Source: UBA12018 sp051656605
GTDB lineage: Bacteria > Bacteroidota > Bacteroidia > Bacteroidales > CAMTPD01
Assembly (NCBI GenBank): GCA_051656605.1
Contig: JBOGCF010000015.1
Span: forward strand, 48,434-112,433
DNA: 64,000 nt
Reading direction: 5' to 3'
Positions within the stretch are counted from its first letter, which is position 1. The number at the start of each line of letters is the position of its first letter. The position numbers and the translations under genes are program-made. Below are positions 27,458-36,346 of this stretch, one piece after another. The notes under the pieces were generated by a model. It ran no database searches and was not told where the DNA came from. It worked only from the letters and a program-made list of their open reading frames with translations.

Positions 27458-28750
27458 ATGAATAGTTCTAACAGTTTGCTGCATTTAAAGATGGCTTTGA
27501 GTGTTTTGATAATACTCCTAGTTTATTCTTGTTCACAGAAATCTTCAACTACTAAAGAGACCGATTCTTTGGAGGAAGAGGGGCGTGGAACAAGTAAGAA
27601 GGAATGGTTTGATCTTAAAGTTGAGGCGGGTATAGAAAAGGCTACTGAAGGAAAGTTGCTTTTTTCCGAGATCTACAAAGATATTGAATATGTTCCGCTT
27701 GAGACAACATCAAAGAGCCTTATAGGTGCAGGACGTCATGGGATACAGGTTTATACCGTTACTTCAAAAATCATAGTGGTAGATCAGAAAATATTTGATC
27801 GAAAGACCGGCCGTTACTTGGGAGACTTATTAAGTCCCGGACAGGGGCCTAAAGAATATTTGCATCCGTCTGTTGTTTCCGGTAATGATGAGTGTGAAGA
27901 ACTATATCTTTATGATGTGACTAAGGGTAAGTTGTTTATAGCCGGCTATGATGGAAAGTTCAAGGATGTGTTAGATATGAATGGCGAGCAATATAATATG
28001 TCTAAGCAGATCGTTCCATTAAATGACAGTAATTTATTGATAACAAGAGGAGGCGGAGCATTGAGGAACTTTCGAGATAATCACCAAATTATAAACTTAA
28101 GTAGTAAGTCAATTATAAATAACTATCTATCACCCGAGTTGAAAGGGTATAATACAGACGAAGATTTGTACAAGCAGAAGTATGTGTTTAAATGGGTAGG
28201 AGGGCCATTGGTTGTAGGATTTGATCGTTATTGGTCTTATGAAGGTAAGATTCGATTCTATGATTTTCTGACAGACTCAATTTATACGATAGAAAAAGAT
28301 TTTAGTGTAATTCCCATAGGGAGTGTTGGTTTCGCAAATATGAGGACAACATCTGAAGAGTTTCCGGATGATTATATAACGAAATGGAGTATCTCAGGTT
28401 TTTCTGAAACTTCAAATTATTTCTTTGTTTCACTAAGCAGCTTAAAATACAAACCTACATATGCAAGCCAATTCTATTTGTTAGCTTATTCAAAATTAGA
28501 TGGTAGTACTCGTATAATTTCTGATAATATTGAGAACGATATTGATAGAGGTATTTCGAGAATATCTTTATCTGCGATTTGGAATGAACGAGCATTGTAT
28601 AACTTTATTACTCCGGAAGCGATAAAAAATCGTGTAGATGAGGTGGGAGCAGAGTCCTTTACGTCAGAGGCTGAAAGGAAATTTAAAGCGATGGCAGATA
28701 CATTAAAGGAAGATGATAACCATGTCGTTGCTATTTATCATCTGAAATAA
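27458..28750 (+). CDS. 6-bladed beta-propeller lipoprotein
   Basis: Third member of the tandem set, 430 residues. It has a long signal peptide with lipobox LVYSC (Cys near residue 25), then a charged linker rich in Glu and Lys. The first blade reads DIEYVPLETTSKSLIGAG. The QG mark is SPGQGPKEY. The end is LKEDDNHVVAIYHLK, close to the second member. The 125-base gap from the second gene has no clear terminator, so the three may be one transcript. Function unknown. Confidence 0.85.
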   Translation: MNSSNSLLHLKMALSVLIILLVYSCSQKSSTTKETDSLEEEGRGTSKKEWFDLKVEAGIEKATEGKLLFSEIYKDIEYVPLETTSKSLIGAGRHGIQVYTVTSKIIVVDQKIFDRKTGRYLGDLLSPGQGPKEYLHPSVVSGNDECEELYLYDVTKGKLFIAGYDGKFKDVLDMNGEQYNMSKQIVPLNDSNLLITRGGGALRNFRDNHQIINLSSKSIINNYLSPELKGYNTDEDLYKQKYVFKWVGGPLVVGFDRYWSYEGKIRFYDFLTDSIYTIEKDFSVIPIGSVGFANMRTTSEEFPDDYITKWSISGFSETSNYFFVSLSSLKYKPTYASQFYLLAYSKLDGSTRIISDNIENDIDRGISRISLSAIWNERALYNFITPEAIKNRVDEVGAESFTSEAERKFKAMADTLKEDDNHVVAIYHLK

Positions 28751-28767
28751 ATTCTATTTTAAGATAA

Positions 28768-28827
28768 ACCAAAGTCTTCCTTTGCCATACATTAAACAAT
28801 AGACGTATGGCAAAGGAAGATTTTTGG
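28768..28827. terminator. Long bidirectional terminator between beta-propeller gene and selD
   Basis: A long stem (28768-28790 with 28804-28827), perfect over GTCTTCCTTTGCCATAC-type 16-17 bp and continuing with ACCAAA/TTTGGT, separates the two convergent transcripts. Confidence 0.85.
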
Positions 28828-28901
28828 TCAAATCGTTGCAATAATTCGGAGGCTTAAGCAGCAGCTCCACTTTATATCGTTTGCGTAACGTTTTTGAAGC
28901 G

Positions 28902-29951
28902 TTACAGCAGATAGATTGCTTTGTTGCGTTGCGGGATTGCTTCGCCGATGATCGCTGCATCGGGATGAAGTCCGCAGGCATGCAGGTCGGCCAAAAGGGA
29001 ATCTGCCTTGTCTGCGTCGACGGCGATGAGTAGACCGCCCGACGTTTGTGCGTCGCAAGCAACCATTTTAAGTTCGGTAGAGCAGCTGTTTGCCACATGG
29101 ATGTCGTCCTTTACATACTTCAGATTGCGGAAAGCTGCACCCGGAATGCAACCCGCTTCAAGCAGGTCGATCACGGTAGGAAGCACCGGGAGCTTGTCGC
29201 TTTCGAATTGAATACTCACGCCGCTGGCTTGTGCCATCTTCGTGGCATGCCCCAAAAGACCAAAGCCCGTTACATCCGTTGCACCAGTAACATGATAAGG
29301 TCGCATGCATTCTGCACCCACTTTATTCAGCAGTTTCATTTGTTCCAATGCCGCTTCGTAGGCAGTATCTTCGGCTATGCCCAGACGTTGGGCCGCAATC
29401 AAAACACCAATACCAAGCGGTTTGGTCAGGATCAGTTTTTGTCCCGCCTTGATACCGCTATTCGTTACCAGTTTGTCGGGATGAACAGTGCCTACCACCG
29501 CAAGTCCGTACTTCGGCACGGCATCTTCGATCGTGTGTCCGCCCATTGTAAACGCACCCGACTCGTTGATCTTATCTTGTCCGCCCGCCAGAATATCCCT
29601 TAATACCGTAAGCGGAATGTCTTGCGAAGAAAACATTGTCAGGTTAAGACTCAACAGCGGAGTACCGCCCATCGCATACACATCGCTCAAGGCATTTGCG
29701 GCCGCGATCTGGCCAAACGTATACGGATCACTGCACACTGGCGGAAAGAAATCCGTAGTAACGATCAGTGCCGTTTCGTCGTTGATTTTGTAAACACCCG
29801 CATCATCGTGCGTTTCTATGTCTACCATGATATTGCTGCTTTTGAGCAGTGGAATTGTATTCAGCAGTTCGGTAAGCTCCGTTGGAGCAAGTTTGGCCGA
29901 ACAACCGCCATACTCTACCGTAGAGAGCAGGTCGAATGTATCTTGATTCAT
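28902..29951 (-). CDS. selD: Selenide, water dikinase (selenophosphate synthetase)
   Basis: SelD makes selenophosphate from selenide and ATP. The 349-residue protein has Cys17 and Lys20 in YGGCSAKL, the places of the catalytic pair in E. coli SelD, with Cys and not selenocysteine. Other marks are ATP/metal-binding DDAGVY, TTDFFPPV, MGGHTIED and the VTGATDVTGFGLLGH segment. It is the last gene of a five-gene selenium operon and overlaps the DUF3343 gene by 4 bases. With MnmH as the only visible user, the product should go to 2-selenouridine. Confidence 0.96.
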   Translation of the reverse strand: MNQDTFDLLSTVEYGGCSAKLAPTELTELLNTIPLLKSSNIMVDIETHDDAGVYKINDETALIVTTDFFPPVCSDPYTFGQIAAANALSDVYAMGGTPLLSLNLTMFSSQDIPLTVLRDILAGGQDKINESGAFTMGGHTIEDAVPKYGLAVVGTVHPDKLVTNSGIKAGQKLILTKPLGIGVLIAAQRLGIAEDTAYEAALEQMKLLNKVGAECMRPYHVTGATDVTGFGLLGHATKMAQASGVSIQFESDKLPVLPTVIDLLEAGCIPGAAFRNLKYVKDDIHVANSCSTELKMVACDAQTSGGLLIAVDADKADSLLADLHACGLHPDAAIIGEAIPQRNKAIYLL

Positions 29952-30211
29952 GCTGTTTCAGTTGTTAGGGTTGAGGGATAAAGCGTCATGGCAAGTTGCG
30001 CTTCGGTCATAATACGGCAAAAAGCATCGAGCTCCGTTTGCGGAACCAAGATGCACATACCGCACTCTGACGAAATATGTTCGGGCACACTCAGCACCTT
30101 GGTCGAGAGGTGCGCCTGTTGGCACAACTTGTCTGCCTTGATCACCATTCGGGCCGATGCAAACACGGCTATTTTATCTTCATTTACATGCATGGTGAAT
30201 TGCTTTTGCAA
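29948..30211 (-). CDS. DUF3343 protein, putative Se/S carrier
   Basis: This 87-residue protein has the DUF3343 pattern: a short beta start (IAVFASARMVIKADKL), then VPEHISSECGMCI with the two Cys that would carry selenium or sulfur. DUF3343 proteins recur in selenium operons and are thought to pass selenium on; this is inference from context. The start could also be 30193. It overlaps selD by 4 bases and the cysteine desulfurase-like gene by 32 bases, so all three are probably translated in a linked way. Confidence 0.82.
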   Translation of the reverse strand: MQKQFTMHVNEDKIAVFASARMVIKADKLCQQAHLSTKVLSVPEHISSECGMCILVPQTELDAFCRIMTEAQLAMTLYPSTLTTETA

Positions 30212-31295
30212 GAAGTTCGAAATCGGCGACAGTGTGGTAAGGCGAAGCCGCGATACGCACTGTCCCGGTAGGAAATGTATTCAATGTCTTATGTGCCAAG
30301 GGGGCGCAATGCAGCCCGGTTCGTACCTCGATGTCGTGATCGAAGAAGAGACGATTGCCGATGGAAGAAGGCAAAACATGGTTGTGTGTAAACGAAATCA
30401 ACTCGCTTTGCATGTCCGGATTTGCCGCACGCAAAACGCGCACACCGTCGAAAGAAGCAATCTCATCGATCAGCGACAAGAAGTCTTCCCGCGTGTGCAT
30501 AGGCTCCGGTCGATGCAAAAGTGCCGCGTTGAGACCTGCTATCCCGGTAAGATTGGGCGTGCCGGCTTCGTACCGGTCGGGCGTTTCTTCGGGCATTTCG
30601 TATCGGTCAGACTTGCTTCCCGTGCCGCCCGCAACGAGAGGCGAAAGCAGTTCTCGCGAGAAAAAGCCGCCAATCCCGGTAGGGCCGAGCAATCCTTTGT
30701 GTCCAGTAAAAGCCACGGCATAGAGTTCCCACGCGTCGGCAAATACCGGCGTATGTCCCAGCGACTGAGTTGAGTCGAGTATCAAGCGCAACTGTTTAAT
30801 TTTTGCCCAGTGCGCAATTTGTGCCATCGGTTGAATAACTCCGTTTACGTTACTGGCATGATTGATCACCACCACTTCGTTTTCAGTAACAGGCAATGCA
30901 GCCAGCTTCTCGATGTCTACGGTGCCGTCGGGCAAAGCAGGAAGCATGCAGATCTCAACACCTTGAGTTTCGGCAAGCTGCGTAAGCGGACGCATCACGG
31001 CATTGTGCTCGAGTGGCGAAATCCACACCTTTTGGAAGGGCGCAATTCCTTTAAGTATCCAATTGAGTGCGGTGGTAGCATTGATCGAAAAGGCCACCTT
31101 CTCGGCCTCGCTGCAACCCATCGCTTCGGCGATGTTGTCGCGACACATTTCGGCCATTGCCGTAGCCTGTTGTACACGACCATAAGCAGCCCGTCCGTAC
31201 GTGCCCCCACAGGTAGTAATATAATCTGCAATTGTAAGAGCCACTTGTGGCGGTTTCGGAAAACTGGTACTGCCGTTGTCGAAGTATAGATTCAT
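30180..31295 (-). CDS. Class V aminotransferase, cysteine desulfurase/selenocysteine lyase type
   Basis: This 371-residue PLP enzyme has the class V fold with the PLP lysine in FTGHKGLLGP (near residue 200) and the catalytic Cys in TGLHCAPLAH (near 328), as in SufS/CsdB. The start is MNLYFDNGSTSFPKP. The group is annotated as a cysteine desulfurase or selenocysteine lyase and probably delivers Se or S from the amino acid to SelD through DUF3343 or YedF. It lies 38 bases after yedF. Which amino acid it prefers cannot be read from the sequence. Confidence 0.88.
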   Translation of the reverse strand: MNLYFDNGSTSFPKPPQVALTIADYITTCGGTYGRAAYGRVQQATAMAEMCRDNIAEAMGCSEAEKVAFSINATTALNWILKGIAPFQKVWISPLEHNAVMRPLTQLAETQGVEICMLPALPDGTVDIEKLAALPVTENEVVVINHASNVNGVIQPMAQIAHWAKIKQLRLILDSTQSLGHTPVFADAWELYAVAFTGHKGLLGPTGIGGFFSRELLSPLVAGGTGSKSDRYEMPEETPDRYEAGTPNLTGIAGLNAALLHRPEPMHTREDFLSLIDEIASFDGVRVLRAANPDMQSELISFTHNHVLPSSIGNRLFFDHDIEVRTGLHCAPLAHKTLNTFPTGTVRIAASPYHTVADFELLAKAIHHACK

Positions 31296-31333
31296 AGCTT
31301 CGCTTTTTTAAGATTGAATAGTTGGATTACCGA

Positions 31334-31936
31334 TCACGGATAGATTACATGCCCTGTATTGGCAAGCAGCGACGTAATCTTATACATGTTGCCAATCATC
31401 CCTACGGCCAATTGGTTTTTTACATCGTAGTAGTCGAGGCATGTCCCGCAGGCTATGATCGAGACCCCTTTCTCTTCCAGCTCCTGCAACGAGGCAGCCG
31501 TGTCGGTACCTTTAAGGGCAACCATCACACCACTGTTGTATAAGACAATTGCTTCGGGAAGCGTATCTACTTCTTTAAGTGAGTTGATAAACGCACGCAA
31601 CAAGATCTTGCCCAGTTCGTCGTCGCCCGTACCCATCGTATCACCCTTGATCGCAACCACATACGCCTTGCTTTGAGGCGAGTTGCAATAAGCTGCGGCA
31701 TCTACAGCCTCGTTTACGGTGGCAGGTTTCTCAAATGTAATGGTATACAAAGTCCCTTCTTGCTTGTGCGAAGGCGTGATCTTCAGTTCGGCAAGATAAC
31801 TCATCAAGTTTTGAAACGCCGTTTCGTTGTCTGTGATTACTTCAATCACTTCACCTTCGGCAGCTTCGGTAATTCCTTTTTTCGTAAGAATAAGTGGAGC
31901 AGGACACAGTTTGCCCAGCGTATTTATCTGTTTCAT
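31334..31936 (-). CDS. yedF: YedF selenium-metabolism protein (TusA-like plus DsrE-like)
   Basis: This 200-residue protein fuses two small sulfur-carrier folds. The TusA-like domain (residues 1-70) has LCPAPLI with the conserved Cys-Pro-x-Pro. The DsrE-like domain (about 85-200) has GDTMGTGDDELGK and ends with ACGTCLDYY. This two-part form is the YedF family tied to selenium metabolism. It overlaps mnmH by 4 bases (ATGA). A role as a selenium or sulfur relay is likely but not proven. Confidence 0.9.
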   Translation of the reverse strand: MKQINTLGKLCPAPLILTKKGITEAAEGEVIEVITDNETAFQNLMSYLAELKITPSHKQEGTLYTITFEKPATVNEAVDAAAYCNSPQSKAYVVAIKGDTMGTGDDELGKILLRAFINSLKEVDTLPEAIVLYNSGVMVALKGTDTAASLQELEEKGVSIIACGTCLDYYDVKNQLAVGMIGNMYKITSLLANTGHVIYP

Positions 31937-32964
31937 AAGTCGGATGATTGTTGGATGATTTTGCGTAATTCAGTTGCGGTAGCCTGCGGATCGTCGTTAG
32001 GAGCCTGGTAAGAGTGGGTAAGCTTCCACGATTTCTCGTACGACTTGTTGTAGCCTTTGTCGTAGTAGACCATCGCTATTTTAATAGCCTCTTCGATATT
32101 TCCCTCGTTGAGCAGTTCGATGGCAGCTTTTACCTTTTCTGGTCCCATGCGTCGCTCGATTCGCTTAAACGAGTCGATCAACTCCTCGGTCGAGAACTTT
32201 CCGTACTCTTCTTTGATACGTTTTATTCTGCATGCATCGGGGATGGTGAAGTAAATAAACTTCGAAGTGCGCATACGTGCGAATAGTTGGGCCGGAAGGT
32301 AGCATTTGCCTGTTGTAAGACCTTCGCCTTCGCACCAGATCGGTTTGCTTAGATCAAATCCGCGGAAGGTATGATGCAAGTCGTTGATAAACTGCTCGGT
32401 GGTAGGTTGTGCCACTTGTCCGAGTCCGCCAAATGCAGACCCCTTGTGATTTGCTAGCGCTTCGATGTCGAGAACCTGCTCGCCAAGATCGCGCAGTGCA
32501 TGCAAGATATCGGTTTTTCCGCAGCCGGTAGGACCGCCTACAATATACATGTTAAAAGGTTTTTCAAGCAGATCGATAAACGATTGTCGGTAGGCTTTGT
32601 ATCCGCCTACAAGGAGTTTTACGTTTAGTCCTGCCGTACGAAGCAGCCAAGCCACACTGTTGCTGCGCATCCCCCCACGCCAACAATGAAGGTAGATGGT
32701 TTTACCGTTAGAAATCTTCTTGGCATCCTTTACAAGTTGTGCCAGCTTAGAACCGACAAGCTCAAGCCCTTTTTCTACGGCAACCTCTTTGCCTTGTTGC
32801 ACATAGAGTGTGCCTACTACAACACGCTCTTCGTTGGTAAAGAGCGGAAGGTTCAATGCAGAAGGAATATGCCCTTGTTCAAACTCGGCAGGAGTGCGTA
32901 CGTCAATGATGACTCCGCTCTTGCTTTCGTCGATAAATGCATCGGGCAATAGCTCATTTTTCAT
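31933..32964 (-). CDS. mnmH: tRNA 2-selenouridine synthase
   Basis: MnmH (SelU/YbbB) swaps sulfur for selenium at the wobble U34 of tRNA-Glu, -Lys and -Gln, using selenophosphate. The 343-residue protein has an N-terminal rhodanese domain with the catalytic Cys in HCWRGGMRSNS (near residue 94), then a P-loop GGPTGCGKT (near 142-150). It is the first gene of the selenium operon. Upstream lie five tRNA-Glu(UUC) genes, a substrate. Its presence next to selD, without selA/selB here, marks the selenouridine use of selenium. Confidence 0.95.
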   Translation of the reverse strand: MKNELLPDAFIDESKSGVIIDVRTPAEFEQGHIPSALNLPLFTNEERVVVGTLYVQQGKEVAVEKGLELVGSKLAQLVKDAKKISNGKTIYLHCWRGGMRSNSVAWLLRTAGLNVKLLVGGYKAYRQSFIDLLEKPFNMYIVGGPTGCGKTDILHALRDLGEQVLDIEALANHKGSAFGGLGQVAQPTTEQFINDLHHTFRGFDLSKPIWCEGEGLTTGKCYLPAQLFARMRTSKFIYFTIPDACRIKRIKEEYGKFSTEELIDSFKRIERRMGPEKVKAAIELLNEGNIEEAIKIAMVYYDKGYNKSYEKSWKLTHSYQAPNDDPQATATELRKIIQQSSDL

Positions 32965-33321
32965 GTTCCGTCAATTTTTATTCAAATGTAGCGATTCTAT
33001 GAGATATAAATAGAATAACAGCGAATGAACAATGTATTAATTTACGATGTTTATAGGAGTGTGGGCACAATACGCGTGATGCGTAACAAATCGTGCTAAA
33101 GGGAAGAAATAGATTATTGTTTTCTGGTTTAAGTTGAAGGGCCGGTTAGAGCCGCCAAATATTACTTTGTAAAATCTAATAGACTTATAAAGAATTGATT
33201 CACTAAGAATAAATCAAAATAATATTTACAATGCTAGGTTTTGGGAAATGAAATAGATAAATTGGTAAAGTAAGATTCGCGAAGAATCTTAGTAGTGTTA
33301 GGGCGTATAGTTTACGAATGG
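32965..33321. other. Gene-free region between tRNA array and mnmH
   Basis: AT-rich, with no supported reading frame. It holds an 8-bp hairpin (TAAGATTC with GAATCTTA, 33271-33291) that could mark the end of the tRNA transcript. A promoter for the mnmH operon is expected here but none fits the consensus well. Confidence 0.6.
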
Positions 33322-33393
33322 TAGCCCATAGGGGAATCGAACCCCTCTTTCAAGAATGAAAATCTTGCGTCCTAACCGATAGACGAATGGGCC
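33322..33393 (-). tRNA. tRNA-Glu (UUC), copy 1 (last in the transcript)
   Basis: The 72-base cloverleaf has a 7-bp acceptor stem (first pair G-U), anticodon loop TTTTCAT between CAAGA/TCTTG giving UUC, T-arm GGGGTTCGATTCCCC, discriminator A. CCA is not encoded. Confidence 0.97.
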
Positions 33394-33436
33394 AACATGT
33401 TGTTAGATGATAAAGGGAGTACCTTTATTGTTTTGG

Positions 33437-33508
33437 TAGCCCATAGGGGAATCGAACCCCTCTTTCAAGAATGAAAATCTTGCGTCCTAACCGATAGACG
33501 AATGGGCC
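33437..33508 (-). tRNA. tRNA-Glu (UUC), copy 2
   Basis: Identical to copy 1 over all 72 bases. The spacer to copy 1 is 43 bases and differs from the other spacers. Confidence 0.97.
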
Positions 33509-33553
33509 AACATAGTGTTGGTTGTGTAAAGGCGTTACCTTTACTGTATTGAG

Positions 33554-33625
33554 TAGCCCATAGGGGAGTCGAACCCCTCTTTCAAGAATGAAAATCTTGC
33601 GTCCTAACCGATAGACGAATGGGCC
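33554..33625 (-). tRNA. tRNA-Glu (UUC), copy 3 (one-base variant)
   Basis: Same as copy 1 but with GACTC in place of GATTC in the T-loop, a T-to-C change just before the 3' side of the T-stem. The fold should not be harmed. Confidence 0.96.
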
Positions 33626-33670
33626 AACGTATTCGTTGGTTGTGTAAAGTGTTACCTTTACTGCTTTGAG

Positions 33671-33742
33671 TAGCCCATAGGGGAATCGAACCCCTCTTTC
33701 AAGAATGAAAATCTTGCGTCCTAACCGATAGACGAATGGGCC
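33671..33742 (-). tRNA. tRNA-Glu (UUC), copy 4
   Basis: Identical to copy 1; the 45-base spacer to copy 3 ends in the same CAA-AC run that follows each copy. Confidence 0.97.
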
Positions 33743-33785
33743 AACATGCTGTTGGTTTCGTAAAGTTGCTACCTTACTGTTTTGG

Positions 33786-33857
33786 TAGCCCATAGGGGAA
33801 TCGAACCCCTCTTTCAAGAATGAAAATCTTGCGTCCTAACCGATAGACGAATGGGCC
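33786..33857 (-). tRNA. tRNA-Glu (UUC), copy 5 (first in the transcript)
   Basis: Identical to copy 1 and nearest to the promoter at 33915-33944. All five copies have 43-45-base spacers, so they are processed from a single precursor. Confidence 0.97.
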
Positions 33858-33914
33858 AACATGTCGTTGCTTTTACAGCATTTGCAACCTCGATTTGTTT
33901 CTTGATTGCGGGTG

Positions 33915-33944
33915 CAAAGGTACTAATAAATTTCTATTTTGCAA
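33915..33944 (-). promoter_or_regulatory. Promoter of the tRNA-Glu array
   Basis: On the minus strand TTG (33942-33944), 19 bases, then TACCTTTG (33915-33922). This is a textbook Bacteroidota promoter placed about 58 bases before copy 5. The rest of 33945-34261 is AT-rich with no gene and no clear promoter for the gene at 34262. Confidence 0.85.
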
Positions 33945-34261
33945 TAGCTTGCTTAACTTTTTTGCATTATGATTGTTAACAATACTAGCCTTTATTATCT
34001 AAATGCCTGACGGCTAGACTCGATTTTCTGCTAATAAAATTACATTTTTCTTATTGTAAAGTTTCTTTTCTTACAAACGCTCTCTCTCGGCATCGTTACA
34101 TACGCTATTCTTTGCCTAATTGATCAATCTCAGTATCTACTTTAAGCCCGTTTGATTGGCATTATCTCTATACCTAATTACGATCTATATTATGCAAATC
34201 AAATTTAAATACTATTTTTGAATCATTCAAAGACCTTATAATCACCAAATAAAATCGAATC

Positions 34262-36280
34262 ATGAAATTCACTTCTACAAAAAAACGAATAGCTATAACT
34301 CTCTTTGCAGCATTGGGTAGTATCGGAATCGATGCCGTGGCGCAAGAAAATACCCGTTGGCAGCTTTCCGAATCGGGCAGCATTGTTTGGAATCCCGATC
34401 AAGCACTCCCGCATTACGATCACATCGAGATGAGCGGACTGCGCGTATCTACTGTGCTTCGCTACGGAGTAAATGCCGACAGCTCTTTTGCCTATAGTCG
34501 CGGCATGGTGTGGCCGTTGTTGCGCACCCTTCCAAACGATACCCATGCCAGTTTGATGCGTCGGCTCAATCTGAATGTGCTGGATTTGATCTGCGCCGAT
34601 CGCATGTCGGTCGTCAAAGAGCGGGTAGATGAGATCACGCTCGACGGAAAGATGACGGTGCAAAGTACCGTAACCTTTGCCAACAACAAGCAACTTTCAC
34701 TGCAACGCATCCTGTTCCCGTCGGTCGATCAGCCTGCACTTTGCGAACAATATACCTTAACCAATACCGGAAATAAGCCCGTAAGCGTGGAGGTTCCTGC
34801 TACGGAGTCGGTCGCAACAACAGATGCAACCAAAGGTGTGTACGGGGCATACGATGTGATTTCGAAGGTAAACGGCGTTACAAAGATACTGCAACCGGGT
34901 GAAGCGCTCACTTTCGACGCGCTGTTTACTGCCGTAAAGCAAGGCGAAACCCTTGCAGCATATGATGCGACCGACGAACTAAGCAAACGCAAAGACCTGA
35001 TCTCCGAATACTGGGGCAACCTTGTGCTCGAAACGCCCGACCCAATCCTCAACGCAATGTTTGCCTTTGCCAAAATACGTGGCACCGAAAGTATCTACCA
35101 GACCAAAGGAGGACTGATGCACGGACCCGGCGGCGAATCGTACTACGCAGCAATATGGGCAAACGACCAGGCCGAGTACATCAATCCGTTTTTCCCTTTC
35201 CTTGGCAATCGCGTAGGGAATGAATCGGCCCTCAACTCCTACATGCACTTTGCCCGATTTATGAATGATGACTATGCGAAAGTGCCTAGTTCGATCATTG
35301 CCGAAGGTATCGATGTGTGGGGCGGAGCGGGAGATCGCGGCGACGCAGCCATGATTGCCTACGGAGCTGCACGCTATGCGCTGGCCCGTGGAGACCGGAA
35401 AGAGGCCCAACAGCTTTGGCCGCTTATCAGTTGGTGTCTCGAGTATTGCAAACGAAACTTGAATAGCGAGGGAGTCGTGGCTTCGGACTCGGACGAACTT
35501 GAAAACCGTTTCCCCTCGGGAAAAGCCAATCTTTGCACCTCGACGCTCTATTATGACGCGTTGATCTCTGCGGCTCGCTTGGGTGAAGACATTGGCATTC
35601 CGAAAAAAGAAACTGCTGCATACGAGAAAGAGTCTGCCGCGTTGCGAAAAGCGATCGACACGTATTTTGGCGGCGACATCGAAGGATTCGACAGTTATAA
35701 GTACTACAAAGAAAACGATATCTTGCGATCGTGGATTTGCATGCCGCTAACTGTGGGGATGTACGACCGCAAAGACGCGACGATAGACGCGCTGTTTTCG
35801 CCGCGCCTTTGGACCGAAAACGGATTACTCACCCAAGCAGGAAGCGAAACCTTTTGGGACCGATCGACGTTGTATGCATTGAGAGGCGTGTTTGCCTGCG
35901 GTGCTACCGAGAAGGGGATGGAGCATTTGAAAAGTTACTCGGCAAAACGACTACTGGGCGACCATGTGCCGTATGCGATCGAAGCTTGGCCCGAAGGCAA
36001 CCAACGTCACCTCTCGGCCGAAAGCGGATTGTATTGCCGAATCATCACCGAAGGAATGTTTGGAATTCGTCCCGTGGGGCTGCGTGCCTTCGAACTCACT
36101 CCGCGCTTGCCGCAAGAGTGGAACACGATGGCACTTCGCAATGTAAACGCGTTTGGAAATAAGTTTGATATTGATGTGGCGCGCAAAGGCGACAAGTTGG
36201 ACGTTGTGATAACGAGCGGCGGACAAATCAAATACAAGAAAACGATTTCTCCCGACCGCACGGTTACAATTAAACTCTGA
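34262..36280 (+). CDS. Secreted six-hairpin-type glycosidase-like protein
   Basis: This 672-residue protein has a signal peptide (basic start, hydrophobic core, cut near VAQ, residue 28). The N-terminal third is beta-rich; from about residue 260 comes a helical part with GGESYYAAIWANDQAEY, GDRGDAAMIAYGAARY, WICMPLTVGMYD and EAWPEGNQRHLSAESGLY, the pattern of (alpha/alpha)6 glycosidases with a beta N-domain. A possible catalytic acid is Asp in WANDQAEY or Glu in EAWPEG. The exact CAZy family was not recognised. The layout suggests breakdown of an oligosaccharide in the periplasm. No SusCD pair is nearby. A phosphodiesterase gene follows 66 bases on. Confidence 0.7.
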   Translation: MKFTSTKKRIAITLFAALGSIGIDAVAQENTRWQLSESGSIVWNPDQALPHYDHIEMSGLRVSTVLRYGVNADSSFAYSRGMVWPLLRTLPNDTHASLMRRLNLNVLDLICADRMSVVKERVDEITLDGKMTVQSTVTFANNKQLSLQRILFPSVDQPALCEQYTLTNTGNKPVSVEVPATESVATTDATKGVYGAYDVISKVNGVTKILQPGEALTFDALFTAVKQGETLAAYDATDELSKRKDLISEYWGNLVLETPDPILNAMFAFAKIRGTESIYQTKGGLMHGPGGESYYAAIWANDQAEYINPFFPFLGNRVGNESALNSYMHFARFMNDDYAKVPSSIIAEGIDVWGGAGDRGDAAMIAYGAARYALARGDRKEAQQLWPLISWCLEYCKRNLNSEGVVASDSDELENRFPSGKANLCTSTLYYDALISAARLGEDIGIPKKETAAYEKESAALRKAIDTYFGGDIEGFDSYKYYKENDILRSWICMPLTVGMYDRKDATIDALFSPRLWTENGLLTQAGSETFWDRSTLYALRGVFACGATEKGMEHLKSYSAKRLLGDHVPYAIEAWPEGNQRHLSAESGLYCRIITEGMFGIRPVGLRAFELTPRLPQEWNTMALRNVNAFGNKFDIDVARKGDKLDVVITSGGQIKYKKTISPDRTVTIKL

Positions 36281-36346
36281 TCGTTGTATCTTTGCCGTTA
36301 CAGATCGAGTAAAGAGTCTGATAGTTATCTCTTAAAACAATTGTAT

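Noticed and set aside
28902..29951. Possible selenocysteine in SelD
   Set aside because: Residue 17 is coded by a normal Cys codon; no in-frame TGA is needed.
33425..33817. 130-codon frame with repeated Gly-Arg-Lys-Ile-Phe phrases
   Set aside because: It runs through four tRNA-Glu genes and its repeats are those of the tRNAs.
33322..33857. CRISPR array (regular repeats with unique spacers)
   Set aside because: The 72-base repeats fold as tRNA-Glu; there are no cas genes.
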